Origin: Strigamia acuminata
Taxonomy: Eukaryota; Arthropoda; Chilopoda; Geophilomorpha; Linotaeniidae
DNA length: 60,000 nucleotides
Direction: 5' to 3'
Assembly (NCBI GenBank): GCA_949358305.1
Contig: OX442324.1
Span: 4,658,001 to 4,718,000 of the forward strand
Shown here: positions 37,001-50,100 of the stretch, piece after piece
How the letters are laid out: each line of letters starts with the position of its first letter
How positions within the stretch are numbered: the first letter of the stretch is position 1
Program-made: the position numbers and the translations under genes
The notes under the pieces: generated by a model
Database searches by the model: none
What the model saw: the letters and a program-made list of their open reading frames with translations, nothing else
Told to the model about the DNA's origin: nothing

Positions 37001-37765
37001 GGTCGCCCTTGAATCTGTGTGAGTGCGAGTAGTTTTTGAGTTACCACTGAGGTTCTCCTGACTTCTAAGCACGGTTTAGTATTTGGTCAATCGAAAAAAG
37101 TAAAAACTAATATCACAGCAAAGTGAGAAACACCCTGATAAGTGTTGATAACACAGTGGTGAGTAAACAAATGAAGTTTTTATTTATGACCGACCGGTGG
37201 CAGCACGTAGTGGCAAAACGCCAAACTAATATAACTACTTGAAAATATGGTTAAAGTGGTTGTAATGATTTAAAAACCAACTGCAAATGTTTTATTTTAA
37301 TTCCCACATATTATTTTCATACCGTATTGTACCGAAATATCGTTTGGTTTAAAAATGAGGTATTAACGTTGAGGGACTATTTTTTTAACCTTCATATACC
37401 TGTGTAAGTAAACAAGCAAATTTGAATTTACCACTAGGTGTCAGCAATAAAACGAATGGACCAATCAAAAGCGCGAACATCCCCGAATTGCATCAACCAA
37501 TCGTCTCACCGCTTCGAAGATTTAAACGCGTGCTTTTTGACAGTAGTAGCGGATGGCATCAGGCATGCTCCGCGGTTCCTAAAGCTGGAACATAAAAATG
37601 GAAAAATTTTAAGAATGTCGCGGAACACGCTAATGTCATTCGCTTCTGTTGAGAGTTCGTTATTTCCTCGCGTCATTCCAGCTGGTTGTTAACAAATATC
37701 TAAAAACTGGCGGCGATCCTTTTGCAAATTAATGAATTCCTCAAGTAAAGAAAACTAAATCGAAA
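37001..37765. promoter_or_regulatory. Shared intergenic region between divergent mini-CBP and importin-alpha copy 1
   Basis: The 765 bp separate two start codons pointing apart. Parts recur almost unchanged before importin-alpha copy 3: 37340-37520 matches 42565-42745, including GTTTGGTTTAAAAATGAG, GTAAACAAGCAAATTTGAAT and GGTGTCAGCAATAAA. A shorter match lies before copy 2 (around 39900-40080). The repeated sequence is the best candidate for a bidirectional promoter. An open frame at 37438-37692 shows no domain and is not called. Confidence 0.65.
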
Positions 37766-39674
37766 ATGCCGCTGCAAAGAAATGTTAATGGTTCACGTCT
37801 CAAAAGTTTTAAGAACTTTGGACGAGATCTGAATGTAAGCCTAAACCTATTTTGTATGAAACGTTCAGTCAGAAGTTAATATTTTATTGTTTTTAGGAAA
37901 TGAAGCGTCGTCGATTCGAGGATAATGTTGAATTCCGAAGGAAGATGAAGAATAATCATCTGGAAAAACGACGAAATGTCGAAAGTTGTGAGGAATTTGC
38001 ATCGCAGCAGAACGAAACCATGGTGATAGATTACAACAATTGAAAAATAAAATAAACAACTTTTGCTTAAATTCAGTTTTTTTTTTCTTCTTTCTTTTCT
38101 TATTTTAGCTTGACTACCCGTTGAAAACGAACGAAGAATTGATTTCAATAATGGATTCCTACGACACTCCAGCTCAGATCATGGCGACCAATCAAGTGAG
38201 AAAAACTCTGCTGCGTGGACGAAAGTCTTCGATCGAAAGCTTAATCGCAGCTGGAATTGTGCCACGCTTGGTCAATTTTTTGAAAGATCAAGACCAGTAA
38301 ATCCAAACATTTACGTTTAATATTAATAATTATTTTTTTTTCTCATTTTATTCATTTAAATTAGTCCTTCTCTTCAATTCGAGGCTGCATGGGCACTCAC
38401 CAACATGCAAATTCAAATAGTTGTGGACGCCGGGGCTGTACCTCAATTTATCAAGCTTTTAGCGTCACCTTCCACCACCGTTGCCGAACAAGCCGTTTGG
38501 GCATTGGGAAACATAGCCAGTGATGGACCACCAATGCGTGATTATGTGATTAGTTGTGGCATTTTGAAGCCGTTGTTGCAACTCATTACGACCGATGTAA
38601 TTACACGATAATTGATAATTAATGATATAATGAATATGCACTTTATTGCAGGATACAAAGTTGTTACGTACTACTATTTGGACCATTTCGAACTTATGCC
38701 GAACTAAAGCTCCGCCTCCGCCTGCGATTGTTGCGAAGGAATGTCTTCCTGTTTTAGCTTCAGTTTTAAAGAATACAGGTATTGCGACACTTTGATTAAT
38801 TAAAGTATTAAATTAACTGAATGTTCTATTTTTGTTTGTGTCAATGACAGATAAATTGATTCTTTCCGATGCTTGTTTGGCAATTTCCTACTTAACCGAC
38901 GACGCCAATGCCATAACCGAACAAGTGATCAAATTGGGAGTTGTGCCATGTCTGGTGCAATTGTTGGAGTTTCCTGATCCAACGATCATCACTCCAGCTG
39001 TGAGAGCTGTCGGAGATATTTTAACTGGAAGCGATATTCAAGTAACTGGCTCATTTAAAAAAAAATTATATTATTATGGTATTAATGGTTTTTGTTTTAT
39101 TTTTTAAATTCTTAGACTCAATATGTTCTTGATTCCAATGCTTTGCCTGTTCTGTTGAAACTGTTGAGCAACAAAAGAGCAAGAGTACAAAAGGAAACCG
39201 CGTGGACAATTTCGAAGATTATGGCTGGAAATACACACCAAATTCAAGCTGTTATAAACGCCGGAATCATGCCGCGAATGATTGAATTGTTGAATCATGT
39301 TTGTTTTAAAAGAAAAATGAAGAAAAGCTATTATATTATTTAATTTAATTTTTTTTTTTTTTTTCAATTTAGGACGATTTTAAGGTCCGAAAAGAGGTTG
39401 TCCGGGCAATTGGCAATTTCACTTCCGGAGCAACACGAGAGCAAATTGCTTATTTGGTTAATGCCGGTGCCATGCCTGCATGTTGCCATCGTTTGAATTC
39501 TAAAAATCCCGACCTTGGGAAATTAGTTGTCGAAGGGCTTGGTAAAGCGTTGCAGGTATAAATAAAAAAACGTATTTGTGAAAATTTATTTAAAATATTT
39601 TGTTTTTCATGTAGGAGGTTGATAACACTGTTAACTCTTGCGACTGTGATGACGACGATGAAAAACGAAAATAA
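37766..39674 (+). CDS. Importin-alpha paralogue, copy 1 (divergent)
   Basis: Nine exons: 37766-37834, 37897-38022, 38109-38296, 38365-38596, 38652-38778, 38851-39041, 39116-39298, 39373-39555, 39615-39674; 452 aa. Importin-alpha links NLS cargo to importin-beta. The IBB is recognisable ([10 protein letters not shown]...LEKRRN). In the ARM array the NLS-binding Trp/Asn ladder is intact in ARM2-4 (WALTN, WALGN, WTISN). It is damaged further on: CWA to CLA in ARM5, AVGN to AVGD in ARM6, WTISN to WTISK in ARM7, WAITN to RAIGN in ARM8. ARM2 also lost six codons relative to copy 3 (TNMQIQ for [11 protein letters not shown]). The last exon encodes a new acidic tail ([10 protein letters not shown]), so ARM9-10 and the CAS-binding end are missing. 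The open frame and splice sites are intact. Confidence 0.9.
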
Positions 39675-40362
39675 AAAAATAACTACGCCACTCTCGGTTA
39701 GTAACCGGTATAACATGTTCAAAAACGCATTTTGTTTGATTGTATATTTTCAAGTAGTCTGTTTCAAGTACTCAAATTTAGAACAAAATAAAAATTTGTT
39801 TTTTTAAATTTTATTTTTTTAATCGATCAAATTACTATCGAATGTGCAGTGGAAGCTTGATCATTTCAAGCAGTTTTTTTCTCTTCGAACATACAGTACA
39901 GAAGTATTGTTGTTTGGTTTAAAAATGAATCTATAGTTGAGGGTAGTAGCGAATGGCCGCTGCGCTGTATAATGACAGATGTAAGAATTTCAAATTTCCA
40001 ACTATTTTAACACGAGCACGGAATCGTCATGCGCTTCTATTGAGTTCGTTATTTCCTCGCGTTATTGTAGCTTGTTGCTGACAAATGTGCGCATTCTCCC
40101 ACGAGATTAAGTGTTGCCTGTCAACAATATTGAAATAATGCGTGCATGGTTGCTAAGTGAGTGGCGCTTAGCAATCTCGCACAAACATACGGTAAAAAAA
40201 AACAGTCGCCTTCTAAATTTGAACCAGCAACGTCGCTTTTTATTTCTCTTAAAAAGAGGCATCAGAAAACATCCATAATCTTAATCAGAATATCTCAACA
40301 ATATTTAGCCACACTTTCCAAATCACGGCCGATTTATATATAAAAAAAAAAATAAATTCAAA
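39675..40362. pseudogene. Remnant of a mini-CBP gene and promoter before importin-alpha copy 2
   Basis: About 39824-39882 still aligns with the end of exon 3 and following intron of the KIX gene (ATTACTATCGAATGTGCAG...GCTTGATCATTTCAAGCAG versus 36573-36620). From about 39905 the sequence jumps to promoter-like blocks (TTGTTTGGTTTAAAAATGAA, GAGTTCGTTATTTCCTCGCG) known from the regions before copies 1 and 3. The coding body of the mini-CBP is deleted. The rest, to 40362, shows no gene. Confidence 0.7.
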
Positions 40363-42088
40363 ATGCCGCAACGTCGTCGACAGAAGAGGAATGATGAAAT
40401 ACGAAAGCAGAAGAAAAACGATCAGCTGCAAAAATTGCTTTCCACATTTCGGCACTTCGACGAAACCAAGGTGGTATTATGCCAATTGAAGAATTCGAAC
40501 AGCAGCTTTTGTTTATATTTGAGTAAATTTATTCTTATTCTCTTTTTTTCTGTTCTTTTCTTAGCGGAATTACCCTTCGAAAACAAACGTCGAGTTGGCT
40601 AAAATGATGGATTCGCACGTTACTCTAGCTAAAATGGCGGCGACTCAAGAAGTGAGAATAAGCCTAACGCGTGAAGACGGAAAACCACCAATTGACAGCA
40701 TCATCGAAGCCGGGATTGTGCCTCGCTTGGTCAATTTTTTGAAACTTCAAGACAAGTAAATCCAAAAATATGATTTTTTTTTTTTAAATTAAAATTTTTT
40801 GTTTCGAATTTCAAATTTAGTTATGTTATTCTATTCGACGCCGTATGGGCGCTCACCATCATCGCAACCACGCACACTAAAACGGTTGTGGAAGCCGGAG
40901 TTGTGCCTCAGTACGTCAACCTTCTATCGTCACCTTTCGCAGAGATTGCCGAACAAGCTGTTTTGGCATTGGGTAACATTGCTGGAGATGGACCACCAAT
41001 GCGTGACTATGTGGTTGAATGTGGGATTCTGAAGCCGTTGTTGAAACTCAAGACTGACGCAACTGTACGATTTGTCTCGTTGAGTACGTTGGTAATAAGT
41101 GAATTTACACTTTATTACAGAACGGATCGTTGTTCCGTAATATTATTTGGACCGTTTTGAACCTGTGCCGAAAGCCTCCGCCGCCAATCGTTGTGAAGGA
41201 ATGTCTTCCTGTTTTAGCTGCAGCTTTGAATGCCACAGGTACACACTGCGAAACTTTGATTAACCAATTGTTTGATTTTTGTTTGTGTCAATCACAAGAC
41301 TCAAAGATACTTTCCTACGCTTGTTGGGCATTTTCCTGCTTGACTGAGGGCAGCCACAACAAAATCGAAGAAGTGATCAAAGCGGGAGTTGTGCCACGCC
41401 TGGTAGAATTGTTGCAGTTATCTGATCCATCTATCATCACCCCAACGTTGACTGCTGTCGGAAATCTAGTGACTGGAAGCGATGTTCAAGTACTGACTCG
41501 TTTTCAATTTTTTTAATTATTTTTTTATTGAGGTATTAATGATTCTTTTAATTTAAATTTTCAGACCCAATCTGTTCTTGATGCCCAGGTTTTGCCTGTT
41601 CTTTTGAAATTGTTGAGCCACGATGAAGCAAGCATACAAAAGAAAACCTTGCTGGCCCTTTCGAACATCACAGCTGGAAATACTGACCAAATCCAAGCTG
41701 TCATTAACGCCGGAATCATACCGCGATTAATTGAATTGTTGAAACATGTTATTTTTAAAAAAAAAAAAAAAAAAGTGAAGAAAATTCATTACATTGTATT
41801 TTTTTTTAAATTCAATTTAGGACGAATTTAAATTCCAAAAAGAGGTTGTGTGGGCAATCACCAATTTCACTTCCGGAGCAACACGAGAGCAAATTGCTTA
41901 CTTGGTTCATGCTGGTGCCATGCCTGCATACTGTCATCGTTTGAGTTCAAATGATTCCGACCTTGTGAAATCAATCATTGATGGGCTTGGTAAAGTGTTG
42001 CAGGTATAAATAGAAAGTGTTTATATTTTTTTCAAAATAGATTTATTCAAATATTTTGGTGTAGGAGATGAATACAAAGAAAACTTAA
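40363..42088 (+). CDS. Importin-alpha paralogue, copy 2 (divergent, shortened)
   Basis: Eight exons: 40363-40470, 40565-40755, 40821-41064, 41121-41238, 41299-41489, 41565-41747, 41821-42003, 42065-42088; 413 aa. It lacks the usual first exon: translation starts at MPQRRRQKRNDEIRKQKK, inside what is IBB exon 2 in the other copies. The second basic IBB patch KRRN is replaced by KLLS. Groove residues are altered at different places from copy 1: WALTN to WALTI (ARM2), WALGN to LALGN (ARM3), RAVGN to TAVGN (ARM6), WTISN to LALSN (ARM7). ARM4 and ARM8 keep Trp and Asn. The protein ends after ARM8 with EMNTKKT, so ARM9-10 and the export-factor site are absent. The frame is open and splice sites are canonical, so it is probably expressed. 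Confidence 0.88.
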
Positions 42089-42138
42089 TTTTCATGCAAC
42101 CGCACGCTGAAAGGAACGACAATGTAAAACTAAAATAA

Positions 42139-42380
42139 AAACTGCTACCAGCCCTTTGTTGTTCGCCAGCTTGCATCAATGCTTCAATGGTCTGCCAAGA
42201 CGTATAAAAACATTTAAAAAAATAAAAATTTCTTTTAAAAATTGATTTTATTTTTTCAATCAATCAAATTACTCTGTCGGGTGCGCACTGGAAGCTTGAA
42301 TCGTCAATTGCATTTGCTGGTAACCCTCATGAAGGTTGAATTCCGTCTTTGGGGTGTAGTTGCACTCCCTGTTGACGAAA
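42139..42380 (-). pseudogene. Decayed mini-CBP exons before importin-alpha copy 3
   Basis: The segment at about 42148-42202 aligns with exon 4 of the KIX gene and still reads [18 protein letters not shown], but the acceptor AG in front of it has changed to AT-AC. A second block, about 42268-42365, aligns with exon 3 (GGGTTACCAGCAAATG, TCCAGTGCGCACCCGACAG) with altered flanks. The other exons, including KIX, are gone. It stands in the same orientation and position relative to importin-alpha copy 3 as the intact KIX gene does to copy 1. Confidence 0.8.
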
Positions 42381-42888
42381 AGAATTATAATAAAAAAAAC
42401 TTTTTTTTCGTGAAAAAAATGTTTATTTATGACCGACTGGTGGCGCTCCAATTAGTGGTGAAACGCCGTACTATACTAGAAAATTCGGTTAAAATGGATG
42501 TTATGATTTAAAAACTCATTGTTTATTTTATTTCGCATATATTTTTTTCCAATACCATTCAGAATAGAAATATAGTTTGGTTTAAAAATGAGATATTTGG
42601 TTGAGGGACTATTTTCTTAACTTGTGTAAGTAAACAAGCAAATTTGAATTTACCACAAGGTGTCAGCAATAAAGCGAATAGACCAATCGCGAGCACGAAC
42701 ATCGCCAAATTGCATCAACCAATCATTACACCTCTTGGAAAGATTTAAACGCGTGCCTGTTGAGAGTTCGTTATTCCCTCGCGTTATTCCAGCTTGTCGT
42801 TTACAAATATTGTGTGCATATTTCTCTAAGAAACTCGCGTCTTTCTTTTCTTCAGTTAACGCTTCAAGTGAAGAAAAGTAGATTCAAA
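42381..42888. promoter_or_regulatory. Duplicated upstream region of importin-alpha copy 3
   Basis: Blocks at 42434-42470 (CGACTGGTGGCG...GTGAAACGCC), 42565-42745 and 42765-42800 (GAGAGTTCGTTATTCCCTCGCG) match the region between the KIX gene and importin-alpha copy 1. The order of blocks is kept, which supports duplication of a whole divergent unit. Confidence 0.65.
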
Positions 42889-45055
42889 ATGCCACAGCAA
42901 GAAAATGTCTCTGCTTCTCGTCTGAAAGCGTTTAAGAACTTTGGGCGGGATCTTGAAGTAAGCCTAAACCTATTATGCGTGAAACTTTCGCTCAGAACTT
43001 TATATTTATTTGTATTCAGGAAATGAGGCGTCGTCGACAGGAGAATAACATTGAATTACGAAAGCAGAAGAAAGATGATCAATTACAAAAACGTCGCAAT
43101 GTCGAAAGCGATGAAGAGGAAATGTCGCAGCAGAATGAAACCATGGTGAGATAATGCAACAATTGAAAAAAATTCGAACAGCTTTTGCTTTAATTGCATT
43201 TTTTTCGTGTTTTTCTTTCTTAAAGCCTTTTTACCCAATGAAAACGAACGAAGAGTTGGTTTCAATAATGGATTCGCACGATACTCAAGCTCAAATTATG
43301 GCGACTCAACAAGTGCGAAAAACTCTGTCGCGTGAACGAAAACCACCAATTGATAATATAATCGAAGCTGGAATTGTACCACGCCTGGTCAATTTTCTGA
43401 AAGTTCAAGACAAGTAAATTGAACATTGTAATTTTTTTTAATTTAAAAAAATTTTAATTTTGTTTTCTATTTTCACATTTAGTCCTATTCTTCAATTCGA
43501 GGCCGCATGGGCACTCACGAACATCGCGTCTGGAACAAACTTGCAAACGAAAATAGTTGTGGATGCCGGAGCTGTCCCTCAATTTGTCAACCTTTTATCG
43601 TCACCTTACGCCAACGTTGCCGAACAAGCTGTTTGGGCATTGGGAAACATAGCCGGTGATGGACCACCAATGCGTGACTATGTGATTAGTTGTGGCATTT
43701 TGATGCCTTTGTTGCAACTCGTTCAGACCGATGTAATTGTACGATTTAATTAGTTAAGTAAGTTGATAATTAGTGAATATGCACGTTGTTACAGAGTGTA
43801 TCATTGTTCCGTAATACTATTTGGACCATTTCGAATTTATGCCGAACTAAAACTCCGCCTCCACCTCCAGTCGTTGCGTTAGAATGTCTTCCTGTTTTAG
43901 CTTCAGTTTTAAACAACACGGGTACAGTTACTGCGCGCACTTTGATTAAAGTGTTAAATTAGCTAATTGTTCTGTTTTTGTTTGTGTCGATAGATAAATC
44001 GATTCTTTCTGATGCTTGTTGGGCAATTTCCTACTTAACTGACGGCACGAATGACAAAATCGAACAGGTGATCAAATCAGGAGTTGTGCCACGTCTGGTG
44101 CAATTGTTGGAGTTCCCTGATCCGACTATTATTACGCCAACGTTAAGAGCTGTTGGAAATCTTGTGACCGGAAGCGATGTTCAAGTAACTGACTCATTTA
44201 AAATATTGATTTTTGGTTTTTTTTATTAATTTTTTTATTTTGTAAATTTTTAGACCCAATATGTTCTTGATGCCAATGCTTTACCTGTTTTGTTGAAATT
44301 GTTGAGCAACGAAAAAGCAAGTGTACAAAAGGAAACCGCTTGGACAATTTCGAACATTACGGCTGGCACTACACACCAAATTCAGGCTGTTATAAACGCC
44401 GGAATCGTGCCGCGATTGATTGAATTGTTGAATCATGTTAGTTTTAAAAGAAAAATGAAGAAAATGCGATAATTTTTTTTTAATCGTTTGATTTTCTTTT
44501 TTTTTGTGTATGATTTTAGGATGATTTTAAGGTCCAAAAAGAGGTTGTTTGGGCAGTTACTAATTTCACTTCCGGTGCAACACATGAGCAAATTCTTTAC
44601 TTGGTTCATGCTGGCGCCATTGCTCCATACTGCAGTCGTTTGACTGCTAGCGATGCAAACGTTGTAAAATTAATCCTTGATGGACTTTGTAATGTGTTGC
44701 AGGTAAAAATAGAAAAAGTATTTATTTTTATTTAGTCTAAACGTTATTTGTTTATTTATTTTAAAGTTGGCAGAGGGTTGTGGTAGGCTGGAAGAAATGT
44801 GCGTATTGGTTGAAGAATGTGGGGCGTTGGATACAATTGAAGAGCTTCAGAATCACCAAAATGAGGAAATTTATCGTTGCGCTCATAAATTGATTGAAAA
44901 TTACTTTGGTCAGGTAGATAGTAACTATTAAATGATTAATTGAATGGAAGTTTTACACCCGTTTCGTTTAGGTCGACGAAGAGCAGGCTGTATCGGCGGA
45001 CGAAACTGGCTTTTCTTTTCCAATGGACCCACCAAATGCTGCATTCACACTTTAA
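42889..45055 (+). CDS. Importin-alpha, copy 3 (canonical, full length)
   Basis: Ten exons: 42889-42957, 43020-43145, 43226-43413, 43483-43732, 43795-43921, 43994-44184, 44254-44436, 44520-44702, 44767-44913, 44972-45055; 515 aa, the normal family length. [31 protein letters not shown]...KRRN is split here over exons 1-2 and forms a textbook IBB. The Trp/Asn ladder is complete: WALTN, WALGN, WTISN, WAISY, RAVGN, WTISN, WAVTN. The C-terminal ARM9-10 region ([21 protein letters not shown] and onwards) is present, with an acidic/Phe-containing tail (ETGFSFP). It should act as the working cytosolic NLS receptor handing cargo to importin-beta. The exon boundaries equal those of copies 1 and 2, so the three are tandem duplicates. 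Confidence 0.95.
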
Positions 45056-45452
45056 GTTATTTTATTTGGTTGTCATGCGTACTTGTGACCGATATTTAGC
45101 ACTTGTTATTTTAAAAAATTGTACATCTTGCGTAATAATAATAGAATAAAACTATTTTTTCACTTGTCAATTATCGTGATATTCTGAGAGTAAACTTCAA
45201 GGAGTGATAAAAAGTTGAAATGAATGTGCGCGGGTTATGTGGATTCACGTGAAGAATTTAAATTTTATTAACATCTGGAAACGGTAATTTTCTTTTGTAT
45301 AAATGATTCTATTAAAAGAAAATGTTAACACCAGATGTCAGTTGAGTAGACGCGTTCGTTTGCAACAGGTTCTTTATTTTGTCGTTCTCTTTAGGTTATA
45401 TTTATTTGAGTTTGTTTGGGGAATTCTGTTTATTTACAATTTCTTAAACGGA
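45056..45452. other. Short intergenic gap
   Basis: 3' region of importin-alpha copy 3 (AATAAA at about 45144) and 5' region of the SFT2 gene. An in-frame upstream ATG at 45303 would extend SFT2 by 50 residues, but that extension has no counterpart in the family. Confidence 0.5.
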
Positions 45453-46387
<935 letters not shown>

Positions 46388-47186
46388 TGTGATCCATCCA
46401 TCCATCCAACTGCCACTGTAGCTGGTGCAGTGCATTTGTGTCTTCTGTTTTATATCAATAATAATGACTAAACTTTGCGACAACAAAAAAAAAAACACCA
46501 AAATAAAATGATAACAGTAAACAAAAAAAAAATAAAATAAAATAAAGACTAGACAATCCGACAATTTATTTTCTGGTCTTTGCTCATATTGCTGTTGTAC
46601 ATAGTAAACCTATTTTGTTATTAAAGTATTGTATTTCTATATAAATTGTGTAATAATGTTCCATTGTATGCTGAAATGAATAAATGGAAAGACGCTAAAA
46701 CATTCGTTATCTGGTTCTGTTCAAAAATGTTCCTCCGTATCCAAGGTACCTATATATATTTTAATTAAAACTAGGCACTATAAATAGCATATAATACTTT
46801 TACAACGCTGTTGTTTGTTATTTTTCCAGGTGCTAACACAAGAATTTGTCACTGGGCGTCGTAGTGGGATTTGTCATACTCATGTGACCTCACATTTGAC
46901 TTGTATTCTCAAACTAGGTCAATAAATATACACATATTTTTTTTAATTTACTCTACTTATTTATATATATATATATATTTAAATTATAAAGCCAACATGA
47001 ACATTAAAAATACACTAGTAACTTCAACCTGTTACTAAATTTTGCCACGGAAACCTAGCAACTAACGCTATTCTAAAATGATTGTTGATAGCACGCTTCG
47101 AGGCTAGTGTTTACTCAATATCAGTTTATCACGTGGTATTTCATGTGCTTATAAGTATTTACAAAGACATTTACTTAACACTCAAA
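46388..47186. other. Intergenic, SFT2 3' region and receptor promoter
   Basis: Several AATAAA-like sites at 46500-46680 probably end SFT2 transcripts. A TA microsatellite lies at about 46962-46978. The last ~100 bases form the presumed 5' UTR of the mannose-6-phosphate receptor gene. No ORF with a domain was seen. Confidence 0.5.
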
Positions 47187-50100
47187 ATGACCATTATTTA
47201 TGTTAACCGCAACATTTTTATACTGCTTCTCAACTTAACTGTTTTATTTTACTTAACCGAAGCGAACTGTACATACGGAAATGGGAAATACGACTTAACA
47301 GTATTGGATGGGTAAAAAAGCGAAACTCACTGTTTACTATTGCAATGATTTATTTGATTTTCTCTCTACTATTTAAACAGGCCAACACCTTGGTACTTAC
47401 ACCTTGAAAATGGATCTGATTTTCAGCTCTTCCAGTTCAGCCTTTGCAAACCGATTTCATCTGCAGGTGTTTGTGGAAAGGCAAAAATTTGCAAGCAAAT
47501 AGATGCCAAAAATTCAGTCATATTAGTTAACGGAGATGTTGAGCCAACATTTTCGTTTGTTTCGGAAGATCAGGGCTTTTGGCTGGAATATTTGGGGCCA
47601 ACGTGCGAATCTGATGCTAAAAGGGAATTAAGAACGGCCATTAACTTCCAGTGTTCGGATAAAATTGTAATTTTGTGTTGTTTTTAACACATTTTTTTGT
47701 GATTAACGTGTTTATTTATTTTTTTTGTTTAGGGCGCACCTCAGTTTTTATATAGGAGTGATTGTACTTTTTATTTCTTATGGCAAACGAGTGCGGCGTG
47801 TGATATTAGCAAACCAAAAAGAAAGGAGGTTCCGTGTTATTTATACGATGATAACGGGATAAAAAGAGATTTATCGCCGTTGACGCTGCAAAATGGCTTT
47901 CACGAGGTTAAAACGAGTGATTCGGCAATTAAATTCTACATCAACGTCTGTGCGGCCATTAATGACACGACAGGTTTTTAACATTTAATTCGCTCTTCTT
48001 TTTTTATTTTTTATTATTATATATAAAGATGACGAATTTTCTCATGTGATGATCGTTTTTATCAAGTTTAATCTCGATATTTTTATCATTTTTGATATGC
48101 AAATGTTTCAAATTTTTGAATTCGTCTTTTATTTTAATATTTCTTGCAGTTTCCTGCGCTGATGGAAGTGGAGCGTGTAGGAAAATCGGTTCTGAATTAA
48201 TAAATTTCGGCGTGCCGAGTTCGCCGTTGACTTTTATCGATGGAAATCCAACTTTGGTTTATTCGTTGGAAAAATTGGAAAAATCCAAGAAGATCGTTCC
48301 GGCGGGTTGTACATCGTTGCCTAAAACAACCATTACGTTTCGCTGTCCCCACGATAAAGAACGTGGTCCACGGAAAACGTTTTCCACCGTCACTGGACCG
48401 GCTCTGGCAGTGACATCGGACTGCCAGTACCAAATCGATTGGGTAACGGAATACGCATGCAGGGTTAAAGAATTGACATCAACAGAGGACTGTAAATTGC
48501 GTCAAGCTGATCTTGGAGTAGATATTGATTTGAATACTCTAACCTTGAAAGGTGTGTTGATAAATAGAGAATAGATTGCTTTTATATTTTTATGTTCCAT
48601 ATTTTTACTATATATTTTTTTTCTTTTAGAGGATAAATATCACATTCAGGGCTCAATCAATACACAGGAAGTGGATTTTTTCCTGAATGTTTGTGGTGAA
48701 ATACCAAACGATATTTGTGCAAACCGGACGAGTGTGTGCATGAAAGTCAATTCAGAGGTGAAAGCAATTAATGTCGGATCATTCGATTCTAAAAATTTGA
48801 GGTATTTTTTTGATGTTGTTAGATTTTTTTATTCAACTTTTGTTAAAATTTTTATTTTATTTCGTAGATATTCAGATGGCGAATTGATATTAAGCTACAA
48901 AAATGGCGACAAATGTCCAAATGGGACCAACGAACGTTATTCTTCTGTTATTATTTTTCAATGTGGCTCTGAAAGAAAAAACCCTACTTTTAATCGAGTG
49001 ATTGATTGTACATATTTTTTCAATTGGGAAACGAAATTGGCTTGCTTGGATTTGGCAACTGGGAGTCACTGTTTAGCAAGGAAAGAGTCTAAAATAATCG
49101 ATTTGTCATCTTTAGTCAAACGTAAAATGTCTTAAATAGTGTTAAAAATGTGCACCGATTGAATTTTTTTGTTTAACCTCTAGATACTGGAAATTGGGAT
49201 ACAGTAACAACAAACGTCAAGGAGTACACATCATCAGAGATTGTTTTGAATGTGTGCGGTGCTGTGAATTCGGCTCCGAATTTTACTAAATGTGCATATG
49301 GGTCTGCAGTTTGCTTAAAAGGTAGAAAATAATTCGTGTAAATGCTTTGTTGTTGATTATATCGATGTATTTTGAAGATGTAGACCAGAAGATTGTTAAT
49401 CTCGGTCGGTTCGAAAGCGAACCGAAAATTGTAGGAGACAATGCCGTTATTAAATACACAAATGGCGATTTTTGTGACACATACCGGACGAAATCAATAT
49501 CAACTTTAATTACGTTTATATGTACACCTGGTAATTATATTAATTGTTTAAAAAAAAAAACAATAATAAAGTGAAATTAAATTAAATTAAAATAAATTTT
49601 TAGGTGAATCGAGTCGTGGCCCATCACTCATATCCGTGTCTGATGACCAGTGCGATTTCGAATTCGAATGGAAAACTTCAGCGGGATGTGTTCAATCCCA
49701 ACACGTAGGTCAAGATTGTCGCGTGTTCGACCAAGAACTTGGATATGCTTTCGATTTGACACCGCTTCGTGATTTTGGAACATTTCACACCAACGACACG
49801 GGTTACGACTATTATATAAATGTTTGTGGACAAGCTAATGAGGACTCGTGCAAGTCCCTCGGTAGTTATTCCGTCTGTCAAGTAACGAGATCCGACAGGT
49901 GTGTGAACAAATAGAAAGTCTTTTAGTATGTATATCAATCGATTTTATTGGTTATTTTTTTTTTTTTAGAACTTCTGTGTGGAATTTGGGTTTGCCGTCG
50001 AGTAGTATTTCGTATTTCGATGGATTTATTAATTTAACTTACACCGGTGGAACTCCCTACAATGATCAAAATAAAACACCAAGACAAAGTTCGATATCAT

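Noticed and set aside
45303-45452. N-terminal extension of SFT2 from an upstream in-frame ATG
   Set aside because: The family starts at MDKL..LSG and the extra 50 residues have no counterpart. They probably belong to the 5' UTR.
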